Below, in pieces: positions 47,827 through 56,334 of a stretch of 64,000 bases of DNA. The position numbers and the translations under genes are program-made. The notes beneath the pieces are model-generated. The model ran no database searches. It was not told the DNA's origin and saw nothing but the letters and a program-made list of their open reading frames with translations. This DNA is from Verrucomicrobiota bacterium (GTDB lineage Bacteria > Verrucomicrobiota > Verrucomicrobiia > Verrucomicrobiales > DEV007), in contig DAOUQC010000002.1 of NCBI GenBank assembly GCA_030625775.1, positions 1 to 64,000 on the forward strand. The letters are read 5' to 3'. Position 1 is the stretch's first letter. Every line of letters starts with the position of its first letter.

Positions 47827-48309
47827 CTACTCCCCTCCTTCAGGCTTCTCGCGGGTAAGCATTTTTTCGAAATCACCGTCTTCACAGCAGCGCACAAATC
47901 CCTCGGTATAACGTTTCAGATCCTCCCACACCTTGCGGATGCGCTCACTCTCATCCTCGCTGATCGATTGATCGAATGCCGCCCGGGTGATCACCTGCAA
48001 CAGATCTGCAAATTGCTGCACGATTTCGTTGGTCGCCGGCACCACTTCATAGCCATCTTCACTTTCTTTATGCTGATTGTGAACATAATACCCCCCGGTG
48101 CGCACACACAGCCACTGGATCAGCGAATGATCATCGGTGATCTCAACTAACTGCAACACGCGATCCAGCGGGTTCCTACTGCCCGAACCGTCTTCCTCCG
48201 CTGCCTGCGCCCATTTGTAGATCAGCGACAGCGACAAGCCCAATTCCGCTGCCACCTCTTTCGGACCGGTTTTGTCCACCGCATCCTTGATGATTTCATG
48301 AGATTCCAT
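47827..48309 (-). CDS. Phage CII-like helix-turn-helix regulator
   Basis: The 160-residue protein starts at ATG 48309; a longer in-frame start at 48351 would reach into the spacer before the YkgJ gene. Residues 1-40 (IIKDAVDKTGPKEVAAELGL, then SLIYKWAQ) form a helix-turn-helix like those of phage CII-type regulators. The rest is helical and acidic, possibly for oligomerisation. It lies downstream of the YkgJ-type gene on the same strand and is convergent with the symporter gene (12 bp apart). No other phage genes are nearby, so it is probably a domesticated regulator. Function unknown. Confidence 0.6.
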   Translation of the reverse strand: MESHEIIKDAVDKTGPKEVAAELGLSLSLIYKWAQAAEEDGSGSRNPLDRVLQLVEITDDHSLIQWLCVRTGGYYVHNQHKESEDGYEVVPATNEIVQQFADLLQVITRAAFDQSISEDESERIRKVWEDLKRYTEGFVRCCEDGDFEKMLTREKPEGGE

Positions 48310-48357
48310 AACTTGGGAACTCTGACCGAAAGTAGTGAAAAAGACAAGCACGACTGC

Positions 48358-48735
48358 TCAATCGGGACTTTCCCTGTCTCCCGGTCGCGGTGCCGGAATG
48401 GCTTCACATTCGTTCCTCCAGCCGGGAAAGTTCCACTCATTGGGGAAACCTTTGCATTGCCGGGGTTTGACCGGCTGGATCAGACAGACATTGTCATCGA
48501 GGAAAATGCACTCGTCATTGGGTTTTTCGATCAACGACAAACCCTGCCTATCGGTTCGCAACCTCATGTATTGCTGGATAAAATCCTCTTCCGACAGCCC
48601 TACAAAACGTGCTACCGGAGAGATCTCATCTTCATCAAAACACACATCTCCCGCCCAGCGACAGCAATTTCCACAGCGCTGGCACTGATAATAGACATCT
48701 TTTTCAGTAGAATCCGTCGACTCTTTTTTCATCAA
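48358..48735 (-). CDS. YkgJ-family cysteine cluster protein
   Basis: The 125-residue protein has the YkgJ (CxxCxxCC) zinc/iron-chelating motif: CQRCGNCCRW near residue 18, CIFLDDNVCLIQPVKPRQC in the middle and a final cysteine in RNECEA. The cluster is complete. Members are thought to bind a metal and have poorly known roles. It starts with ATG at 48735 or 48732 and precedes the CII-like gene by 48 bp. Confidence 0.88.
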   Translation of the reverse strand: MMKKESTDSTEKDVYYQCQRCGNCCRWAGDVCFDEDEISPVARFVGLSEEDFIQQYMRLRTDRQGLSLIEKPNDECIFLDDNVCLIQPVKPRQCKGFPNEWNFPGWRNECEAIPAPRPGDRESPD

Positions 48736-48849
48736 TCAGGGATCCGGAATGGTTTTACAGAAACAACCTCAAAACAAGGACTTGGAATGCAGTAGCTCCG
48801 ATCAGAGATTTCGACAACGAACAAATTTAGTTCTCGACGTCGCTTTACC

Positions 48850-48879
48850 TTGACTTAAGGTGCATATGATTTGTTTTAT
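48850..48879 (+). promoter_or_regulatory. Candidate promoter for the mre cluster
   Basis: TTGACT (48850-48855) and TTTTAT (48874-48879) are separated by 18 bp, about 155 nt before mreB. A good Shine-Dalgarno (AGGAG, 49023-49027) lies 5 nt before the mreB ATG. The -10 is a weak match. Confidence 0.35.
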
Positions 48880-49032
48880 GCAATCCTGCACAGGATGATT
48901 TCGGATTGTTTTAACAATTTGAACCTGGAAGGCAAGTAGTCGGGCTCTGATGGTATTGAAGATGGAAACCTCAAAGCAGACACTTTCCAGGCTGTGGCAG
49001 ATTGATGAATTTTGGAAATATTAGGAGTTTAA

Positions 49033-50061
49033 ATGTTCGGAAAACTATTTGGATTATTTTCCAGTGATATCGGAATTGATTTGGGCACGGCAAATACGCT
49101 GGTGAACGTGAAGGATCATGGCATTGTCCTGCGCGAACCTTCTGTCGTAGCGGTAAAGGCCGGAACCAACCAGGTTCTTGCCGTGGGTGACGATGCCAAG
49201 CGCATGCTGGGCCGCACACCGGGTAATATCGTGGCCATCCGGCCGCTGAAGGACGGAGTGATCGCTGATTTTGAAGTGACCGAAGCGATGCTGCGCCACT
49301 TTATCCGCAAGGTACACAATCGACGGGGCATGGTGCATCCACGAGTGGTGATAGCCGTTCCCTCTGGCATCACCGAGGTGGAAAAACGAGCGGTGAAAGA
49401 ATCGGCCGTTCATGCGGGAGCCCGCGAGGTCTATCTGATTGAAGAACCCATGGCCGCTGCGATCGGGGTTGGCCTGCCGGTGCAGGAAGCTGCTGCCAAC
49501 ATGGTAGTCGACATAGGCGGGGGCACCACGGAAGTGGCCATCATTTCTCTTTCGGGCATTGTTTACAGTCGCAGCGTTCGCGTAGCGGGCGACGAACTGG
49601 ATGAAGCCGTAGTTCAATACATGAAACGGGCCTACAACCTGATGATCGGCGAACGCACCGCTGAAGAGATCAAAATTCGAATGGGGTCAGCTTATCCCCA
49701 GGAAAAAGAAACCACGGTGGAAGTGAAGGGTCGCGACCTGGTCGCAGGCTTGCCCAAAACCATCACTGTGACTTCTTCGGAAATCAGGGAAGCGATGATG
49801 GACCCCCTCAATACCATCGTCGATTCTGTGAGAGTAACTTTAGAGAGATGTCCGCCGGAATTGTCGGCGGACCTTGTGGACAGAGGATTTGTATTGGCAG
49901 GTGGCGGAGCTTTGCTGCGCGGGCTGGACAAGCTTTTATCGGAAGAAACTGGATTACCCGTGCATGTGGCTGAAGACCCTCTAAGTGCGGTCGCAGAAGG
50001 TGCGGGCAAGGTTTTGAATGAGCTTTCCTTCCTGAAACGTGTAACGAGCAACGAGAATTGA
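49033..50061 (+). CDS. mreB: Rod shape-determining protein MreB
   Basis: This bacterial actin forms membrane-associated filaments that direct lateral wall synthesis. The 342-residue protein shows the actin ATPase motifs: phosphate-1 [11 protein letters not shown], phosphate-2 [12 protein letters not shown], adenosine motif [17 protein letters not shown]. The N-terminus starts with an amphipathic MFGKLFGLF, suited to membrane binding. It heads the cluster mreB-mreC-mreD-mrdA-rng and implies a rod or at least non-coccoid cell. Confidence 0.97.
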   Translation: MFGKLFGLFSSDIGIDLGTANTLVNVKDHGIVLREPSVVAVKAGTNQVLAVGDDAKRMLGRTPGNIVAIRPLKDGVIADFEVTEAMLRHFIRKVHNRRGMVHPRVVIAVPSGITEVEKRAVKESAVHAGAREVYLIEEPMAAAIGVGLPVQEAAANMVVDIGGGTTEVAIISLSGIVYSRSVRVAGDELDEAVVQYMKRAYNLMIGERTAEEIKIRMGSAYPQEKETTVEVKGRDLVAGLPKTITVTSSEIREAMMDPLNTIVDSVRVTLERCPPELSADLVDRGFVLAGGGALLRGLDKLLSEETGLPVHVAEDPLSAVAEGAGKVLNELSFLKRVTSNEN

Positions 50062-50096
50062 TACACCTGCCGCTTTTCCAATAGGATTGCGGTAGA

Positions 50097-50915
50097 ATGA
50101 GTCGGATAAACATCATAACCCTGATTGTTTTCGGGGTGGTTCTGGTCTGGATATTTATGTTCAGCCCGGAAACGATACAAGTCGTGCAACGCGGGGCATT
50201 GGCCGTGTTTTCGCCTGCCATGTCCGGCAGCGAAAAGCTGGAGCGCACGGTGGATGAGTTTGGTGACGACGGCCGTTCTCCCCGTGAATTGAGAAAGCAA
50301 CTGAACGTGCTCGAACGGGAAAGCGCCCTGCTACGCCTGGAGAATGAGCGCCTGCACGATTTGACCGAGGAAAACCGCAGCCTTCGCCAAGCTCTGAATT
50401 ATGTGGAAAACTCCCCCCTGAGCCTCGTATCGGCCCGGGTAATCAATCGCAAGGGGCCCACTTGGTACCACACTCTAGTCATCGATCAAGGATCACGGGC
50501 CAATATTACCGTGGATAGTCCGGTGATTGTTCCGGTGGAAAATGAAGCCGCCCTGGTGGGTAGAGTTGCCCAGGTGGCGGAAGACAGCTCGGTCGTAATT
50601 CTTTTATCCGACGAGGTGTGCCAGGTCTCTGCCCGGGTGATGGGTACCACCGAGCAGGGAATCCTCTCAGGCCAACGTGGGGCGCTCAACTCCGCCCCTG
50701 AACTGAAGCTGCGTTATGTGTCAAAGGACGCCGCCATCGCCCCGGGAGATACGGTCATTTCATCCGGTGTCGGCGGTGTGTTTCCAGGCAACCTGTTGCT
50801 GGGGGAAATCAAAGAATTTTCACGTGGTGCGATTGCCGGAGAAGCCGTGGTCGTCTCCAGGGTAGATTTTGCCCTGCTGAAAAATGTGTTTGTCGTATCG
50901 GGATTAAAGGAATGA
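50097..50915 (+). CDS. mreC: Rod shape-determining protein MreC
   Basis: The 272-residue bitopic protein has one N-terminal membrane helix (about 5-24), a coiled coil (about 60-105, ELRKQLNVLERESALLRLEN) and two periplasmic beta-barrel domains ending in GGVFPGNLLLGEI and LLKNVFVVSG. MreC scaffolds the elongasome outside the membrane and activates PBP2. Its stop overlaps the mreD start (ATGA at 50912-50915). Confidence 0.94.
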   Translation: MSRINIITLIVFGVVLVWIFMFSPETIQVVQRGALAVFSPAMSGSEKLERTVDEFGDDGRSPRELRKQLNVLERESALLRLENERLHDLTEENRSLRQALNYVENSPLSLVSARVINRKGPTWYHTLVIDQGSRANITVDSPVIVPVENEAALVGRVAQVAEDSSVVILLSDEVCQVSARVMGTTEQGILSGQRGALNSAPELKLRYVSKDAAIAPGDTVISSGVGGVFPGNLLLGEIKEFSRGAIAGEAVVVSRVDFALLKNVFVVSGLKE

Positions 50916-51484
50916 TCTACTACCTGATAGTTTTATTATCGATTTGCCTGTCCTTCGTGATGCAGGAGTTCGTGCCGGTATTCGAATGGGCCTACGGAGC
51001 CCGCTTGATGCTGGTATTCACCGTCTTCCTCTGCGCAGCCGTAACTCTGCCCTTCCCTGTCATGCTGCTAATGGCTGTCTTCACCGGCTTCATCTGGGAC
51101 GCCCGTTATCATGTGCCTCTCGGCGACTCGGGAGAACTGTCGTTCGGGCTCAGTATTTTTATTCTGGGATTATTGGGATTATTCATCCAGGGAGTGCGCC
51201 CTCTCTTCAGTCGAGGCCGTTGGGAGGTGCCGGTTTTCATGATCGGCACGATGATCATGCTGGGCTTGATCATTGAGTTCCTGATGATCAGCTTCCACCG
51301 GGGCGGGATCGATTTTCCAGCCGGAATATGGTTCAAAATCCTGATGACCTCCTTGTTCTCCATGTTGATTGCTCCCTTTATTTTGTTGTTGCTGAGTCGT
51401 CTGGCCAAACGGACCGGCTTTCGTATTCGTCTGGAAGGTATCACCCGTAACCTCGATCATTATGGCGACTCATTTTCGACTTAG
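50912..51484 (+). CDS. mreD: Rod shape-determining protein MreD
   Basis: The 190-residue integral membrane protein has five or six predicted helices and no other motif, the usual picture for MreD, which is poorly conserved in sequence. The assignment rests mainly on position between mreC and mrdA. It overlaps both neighbours: 4 bp with mreC and 23 bp with mrdA, so the cluster is tightly coupled in translation. Confidence 0.85.
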   Translation: MIYYLIVLLSICLSFVMQEFVPVFEWAYGARLMLVFTVFLCAAVTLPFPVMLLMAVFTGFIWDARYHVPLGDSGELSFGLSIFILGLLGLFIQGVRPLFSRGRWEVPVFMIGTMIMLGLIIEFLMISFHRGGIDFPAGIWFKILMTSLFSMLIAPFILLLLSRLAKRTGFRIRLEGITRNLDHYGDSFST

Positions 51485-53633
51485 ACTCTATCTTTTGGCT
51501 GCCGTGGTGTTCCTCGGTTTCGGGTTGCTGACCGTGCGCCTGTACGATATCCAAATCCTGCAGCAGGAAAAATACAGCAACAAGCTTCCCGGCGGCTCTG
51601 AAGTCTCGGTACGCATACCTGGGGTTCGCGGGGAAATCAAAGACCGCAACGGCATCACTTTGGTACAAAACGTAGCCAATTATGAGGTGAATCTCGATTT
51701 GAAGGAAATCGTATCGCAATACAAAAAGAACCATAGCGATGTACCGCTACACACCTTTTTCCCCATTGTTCGTGGCCAGCCTCAGGAAAGAAAAGAAGTG
51801 GATGTTGTAGAGATAGTCAAACAATCCGTATTGCCTGGGTTGGCGGCATTGGGGTTGGCAGCAGACTTCAACTCCAAACAACTGAGACTGCATTACCGCA
51901 CTACCTCCGGCCTGGTTCCCTACACTTACCGGCGCGACTTGAAATTCGAGGAATTTGCTGTTTTTGCAGAACACAATCTCGACGTTCCCGGTGTCACCGT
52001 CTCTGCCAAAGCCAGTCGTGATTATCGCTATGATTCTTTGGCCTGCCACATTCTTGGTTATGTGAACCTTCCCGATATCAAACTCGTGCCCAAGGAAGAA
52101 CAAGAGGAATACAATCACTACGTCGGGGATGACTACGGAGTTTATGGTGTGGAAAAAACCATGAACCACTACCTGCAGGGCAAACCCGGAAGGCGGGTTC
52201 TTGAACGTGACGAAAAGCGAAAAATTGTAGGGGAATCCAGTTACAACCCACCCCAGCCCGGTGCCGATGTTTATTTGACCATTGATGCCCGGATCCAAAT
52301 GATCACAGAGAAATCTCTGAGGAAAATCGGCCGCGGTGCCGCAGTGGTTATCGATCCCCAATCCGGCGACATTCTGGCCATGGCATCCGTGCCTTCTTTC
52401 AATCCTAACGCATTTATTCCAACCATCACTTTGAGTGACTGGAAACGCTATACGGAAGATCCCAGCAGCCCGATGTTCAACCGGGCCGTCAATCCTTATT
52501 CCCCGGGATCAACCTTCAAGGTTCCCATTTCCCTTTCAGGGATGCTCTCGGGTACGCATCACCGCAACTTCACCTGTTACGGTGGCGTCCAATATGGCGC
52601 TAAATACATGAAATGCTGGTGCCTGTCAAAAGGCTTCACCCATGGATCGATCAATGTCAGCGAGGCGCTTAAATTTTCCTGCAATGCCTTCTTTTACCAA
52701 TACGCCAATGTTTGCGGCATAAGTGAAATCCAGAAAATGACCTCCATCCTGGGGCTGGGGCACAAAACTGGTATCGAAGTGACAGGAGAAAGCCCCGGCA
52801 GCGTTCCCGGCCCCCAGTGGTTGCGGATGCAAGGCCTGATGTGGAGTGATGCATTCACTGCCCTGGCTTCTATCGGCCAGGGGGCCAACGAAGCCACTCC
52901 CTTGCAAATGGCCAGCGTTACCGCAACCGTCAGTAATGGTGGTCGGGTATTCCAACCACGACTGATCGAACGAGTTACCGAAAGGGATGGCAGCATCGTT
53001 TTCCGCGAGCCACCCAAGGTCAAACACGACCTGATTAAAGAAGGCCTGACCCGGGAAGACGTGGAAACTGTCAAACGAGGAATGTGGCGGGTGGTGAATG
53101 AATCGAGAGGTACCGCACCGCGGGCAAAATCCGAGATCACTGTTATCTCTGGAAAAACCGGCACCACTCAAACCGGCAAACCCAACGAACCCACCAATGC
53201 CTGGTTCATTGCCTACGCACCTTATAAAAAACCAAAACTGGCTGTTTGTATTTTTGTCCACAATGGCTACTCCGGAGGACGCGCCGCATCACCGATTGCA
53301 AAAAACATCATTGATGAGACCATGGCCATGCGCAAAGGCAAGCAAATCAAACTGGAGAGACTGCCCGAGGCTGAAGGCAATTTCGACCGCATCCTGATGG
53401 TTTCTTTTGATGGAGAAGGCCTGAAAGAATATGCCAGTGATGATGCCGACGAATCGGTTGACGTTTCCGGTATCATGCCGGTGCAGCTGACGGCTCGTAA
53501 AATCACCAAAAAACGGGCTCCGGCACCTTCTATCAAGCGCAAGGCGGATGCCGAAGGATCCGTAGAAAAACAAAATGCCAAACGAAAACAACGCTGGAAA
53601 AATTTGAGACGGTTAAGCGGCGGACGCCGGTGA
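51462..53633 (+). CDS. mrdA: Penicillin-binding protein 2, elongation transpeptidase
   Basis: This class B PBP cross-links peptidoglycan during elongation. The 723-residue protein has an N-terminal membrane anchor (about 8-28), a pedestal/dimerisation region, and the transpeptidase domain: catalytic S350 in GSTFK, SCN at 406-408 and KTG at 565-567 (GKTGTTQTG). A lysine-rich cytosol-like tail of about 60 residues follows the catalytic domain, longer than usual. The rodA glycosyltransferase gene that often follows is not here. Confidence 0.95.
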   Translation: MATHFRLRLYLLAAVVFLGFGLLTVRLYDIQILQQEKYSNKLPGGSEVSVRIPGVRGEIKDRNGITLVQNVANYEVNLDLKEIVSQYKKNHSDVPLHTFFPIVRGQPQERKEVDVVEIVKQSVLPGLAALGLAADFNSKQLRLHYRTTSGLVPYTYRRDLKFEEFAVFAEHNLDVPGVTVSAKASRDYRYDSLACHILGYVNLPDIKLVPKEEQEEYNHYVGDDYGVYGVEKTMNHYLQGKPGRRVLERDEKRKIVGESSYNPPQPGADVYLTIDARIQMITEKSLRKIGRGAAVVIDPQSGDILAMASVPSFNPNAFIPTITLSDWKRYTEDPSSPMFNRAVNPYSPGSTFKVPISLSGMLSGTHHRNFTCYGGVQYGAKYMKCWCLSKGFTHGSINVSEALKFSCNAFFYQYANVCGISEIQKMTSILGLGHKTGIEVTGESPGSVPGPQWLRMQGLMWSDAFTALASIGQGANEATPLQMASVTATVSNGGRVFQPRLIERVTERDGSIVFREPPKVKHDLIKEGLTREDVETVKRGMWRVVNESRGTAPRAKSEITVISGKTGTTQTGKPNEPTNAWFIAYAPYKKPKLAVCIFVHNGYSGGRAASPIAKNIIDETMAMRKGKQIKLERLPEAEGNFDRILMVSFDGEGLKEYASDDADESVDVSGIMPVQLTARKITKKRAPAPSIKRKADAEGSVEKQNAKRKQRWKNLRRLSGGRR

Positions 53634-53692
53634 AACCATAGTCAAAAAGACAACTACAAAATTAATCAACCGGGGAAACCCAACTTTATAAA

Positions 53693-55261
53693 ATGCTAAA
53701 AAAACTAACTAAAGTCTTTCGTTCAAAAGCTCTCGAAGGAGGCACCAAAATAGCGATCAACTGTGAAAAACTGGAAACCCGAGTAGCTGTCATGGAGGAT
53801 GGACTGCTCGAAGAATACACTGTCGAAAGAACCGATGATGTGAATATTGTCGGTTCAATTTACAAAGGCGTGGTACGCAACATCGAACCCGGCTTGAAGG
53901 CGATGTTCGTCGACATTGGTCTGGAAAAAAATGCCTTCCTCCACTTCTGGGATGCTATCCCGGAAGCTCTGGACAGTGGCATGGAAGAGATTCGCCGAAA
54001 TGGTGGCGGCAAAAAAAGACAGCCCCGTATCACCTCCCAGGATATTCCAAAACTTTATCCAGCCGGTTCGGAAGTGCTTTTGCAGGTTTCCAAGGGCCCG
54101 ATCGGCACCAAGGGACCACGTGTGACCACCAACATTTCACTCGCGGGACGTTACATGGTACTGATGCCTAGAAATGACCAGTTTGGTATTTCACGCAAAA
54201 TCGAAGATCCCCAGGAACGTGCCCGCCTCAGGAAAGTGATGGAAAAGCTCCAGGTGCCCGAAGGCATGGGCATCATTCTACGGACGGTGGCCACTGGCCA
54301 GCGCTTGCGTTACTTTATCCGGGATTTAAGCATCCTGCTCGAACAGTGGGCTGATATCGAAGACAACGCGTCCAACAACAAGGCTCCCGCCTGTGTCTTC
54401 CGTGAACCTGATTTGATCGAGCGAACGGTGCGGGATTTCCTCACTGACGAAATCGAAGAAGTTCTCTGTGACAATGCCGAATCCGTGCAGCGCATGAAAG
54501 ACCTGGTAGGAACAATTTCCCGTCGCTCCAAAAAGCGCATCCATCTTTTCGAGAATTCCGAGCCTATTTTTGACTACCTCAAAATTCAAAAACAAATCGA
54601 TGACGCCTTTTTCCGCCAGGTTTGGCTGCCCTCCGGAGGCTATCTGGTGATTGATGAAACCGAGGCCATGATCGCCGTGGATGTGAACACCGGACGCGCC
54701 AAGAAAAAGGACAACATGATCCTGCAAACCAACATCGAAGCCGCCCGGGAAGTCGCCCGCCAACTCAAACTGCGTAATATCGGCGGACTGGTGGTGGTGG
54801 ACTTTATCGACATGCGGGGCCGCAGGGATCAGCAAGCAGTTTACCGGGCCATGAAAGAACGGCTCAAGCTCGACAAAGCCAAAACCCAGGCCCTACAAAT
54901 TTCGCAACTAGGCCTCATGGAAATGACCCGGCAACGTCTCCACGAAAGCCTCAACATGACGGTAACCGAGCCCTGTCACTACTGTCAGGGACGGGGACGG
55001 GTCAAGACTCCGGAATCCATGAGCGTTGAACTTCAACGCGCGGTATCAGCAGTGCTTGCCAAACAACGTGACCGCATCAACGAGCTGGTCATCATCGTTC
55101 ATCCAGATGTGATGGAACGACTGAAAACCAAGGACTCCGAGTTGCTCGTCGATCTCGAACGCCGCCACCAGGCCCGTTTGACTTTCCGCAGTGACCCCGC
55201 ATTTCACCGGGAAAAAATCGCTATTCTTGATGGCGAGACACAAAAGGAAATCAACTTTTAA
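53693..55261 (+). CDS. rng: Ribonuclease E/G family endoribonuclease
   Basis: This single-strand-specific endonuclease matures 16S rRNA and starts mRNA decay. The 522-residue protein has RNase G architecture: an S1 domain (about 38-130, GSIYKGVVRNIEPGLKAMFV), an RNase H-like and 5'-sensor region, and catalytic Asp D330 (IAVDVNTG) and D370 (VVVDFIDM). The zinc-link motif is C428-x-x-C431 (CHYCQGRG). It lacks the long disordered scaffold tail of RNase E. Placement after the mre/mrd genes is widespread. Confidence 0.95.
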   Translation: MLKKLTKVFRSKALEGGTKIAINCEKLETRVAVMEDGLLEEYTVERTDDVNIVGSIYKGVVRNIEPGLKAMFVDIGLEKNAFLHFWDAIPEALDSGMEEIRRNGGGKKRQPRITSQDIPKLYPAGSEVLLQVSKGPIGTKGPRVTTNISLAGRYMVLMPRNDQFGISRKIEDPQERARLRKVMEKLQVPEGMGIILRTVATGQRLRYFIRDLSILLEQWADIEDNASNNKAPACVFREPDLIERTVRDFLTDEIEEVLCDNAESVQRMKDLVGTISRRSKKRIHLFENSEPIFDYLKIQKQIDDAFFRQVWLPSGGYLVIDETEAMIAVDVNTGRAKKKDNMILQTNIEAAREVARQLKLRNIGGLVVVDFIDMRGRRDQQAVYRAMKERLKLDKAKTQALQISQLGLMEMTRQRLHESLNMTVTEPCHYCQGRGRVKTPESMSVELQRAVSAVLAKQRDRINELVIIVHPDVMERLKTKDSELLVDLERRHQARLTFRSDPAFHREKIAILDGETQKEINF

Positions 55262-55322
55262 AAAAGCCGGAACCAGCTTCGCCGAGGCGAAGCCCCTGGT
55301 TTCACGGATCAATAGGGCTCCT

Positions 55323-56294
55323 TCATTTCGATGAGGGAGCTGCTCCATCCAACAGACCGCGAATGTAACCAAAGGCGAAGAGACGTCCCAGCATGGTATA
55401 ACCCGGTTCCAGGTCGAATTCGCCTTCATGCTGGGGCACGTGGTCAGGGCGCAGGGGACCGTCAAAGCCGATTTCCCGCAAGCTCCGGATGATGGCCGCC
55501 ATATCAGTCGGACCGTTGTCGTGAAATGTTTCGGCAAAATCTTCCGCTGTTCCACGGACATCACGGAAATGGATGTAGGCGATTTTTTTGCCCAATTGAT
55601 GGATAGCGTGCTGGATCTCCTCGCTTTCCAATCCCATCGCGACAAAGGAGCCCACACAAAAACAAATTGCGTTGCAAGGATGATCGTTCAGTGACAGCAA
55701 ATGTTCGAAACTTGCCAGTGAATTCATGATGCGGTGTTTGCCGCGAAACTCAGGGATCGGCGGATCGTCCGGGTGCATCGCCAAAACAACTCCGGCCCGC
55801 TCGGCCACCGGAATGATTTCAGTTAAGAATTCCTCGAGATTTTTCCAGAGTTCATCTGTGTGGATCACGACATCGGGAATTGCATCCCGCTCATCATTGA
55901 GGGAAACTGCACTTTCTGCGTCAGCAAGCCGGAAAGCTGTCACTTGTGCGCCTCCGCGCTCCGGAGCATCCGTGTTTGTCCTTACCCAGTCGGTTCCCGC
56001 CATGAAGTTGTAACAGAGCAAGGGCACCCCTGCTTTTCCCATATTCTCGACGAGCTGCTTCATCAATTCCAATTCGGCGCCATCACAATCAGATCCGGTT
56101 TTGATTTTTTCAATCGGCAAAAAACCTTCGATCCCCAGCAGACGAAGGCCCTGGGCTTCGATCTTTTTTTTCACCAGCAACAAATCTTCCAGTTGTGGCC
56201 CGGGGTAGCGGTGAACCACCCCCTCGACCCCGCATTGAGCTGCTAATCGCAGATTTTTTTCTGAAAGTGGAGAAAGAACCGATGCAAGCTTCAT
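55323..56294 (-). CDS. uxuA: Mannonate dehydratase
   Basis: UxuA dehydrates D-mannonate to 2-keto-3-deoxygluconate in glucuronate catabolism. The protein has 323 residues from ATG 56294; an upstream in-frame start would add a cysteine-rich stretch without family support. TIM-barrel motifs of UxuA are present: LAMHPDDPPIPEFRG, CNAICFCVGSF, IHFRDVRG, ETFHDNG and RPDHVPQ, which supply the metal ligands. It is somewhat shorter than the E. coli enzyme. It is convergent with rng and upstream of no other uronate gene here. Confidence 0.9.
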   Translation of the reverse strand: MKLASVLSPLSEKNLRLAAQCGVEGVVHRYPGPQLEDLLLVKKKIEAQGLRLLGIEGFLPIEKIKTGSDCDGAELELMKQLVENMGKAGVPLLCYNFMAGTDWVRTNTDAPERGGAQVTAFRLADAESAVSLNDERDAIPDVVIHTDELWKNLEEFLTEIIPVAERAGVVLAMHPDDPPIPEFRGKHRIMNSLASFEHLLSLNDHPCNAICFCVGSFVAMGLESEEIQHAIHQLGKKIAYIHFRDVRGTAEDFAETFHDNGPTDMAAIIRSLREIGFDGPLRPDHVPQHEGEFDLEPGYTMLGRLFAFGYIRGLLDGAAPSSK

Positions 56295-56334
56295 GATGTA
56301 ATTAGTGAATAAGAAAAAGAGAAAGGGGGCGATC

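Noticed and set aside
48298-48795. A 165-codon open frame antisense to the YkgJ gene
   Set aside because: The minus strand carries an intact cysteine-cluster protein, so the plus-strand frame is a shadow.
55271-55301. Hairpin just after rng as an intrinsic terminator
   Set aside because: The stem (AACCAG, CTTCGC with complements) is interrupted and is not followed by a T tract.
55317-55340. Hairpin with a TTCG tetraloop as a terminator of uxuA or rng
   Set aside because: The 10-bp stem is good, but it spans the uxuA stop codon and has no T run on either strand, so I could not support termination.
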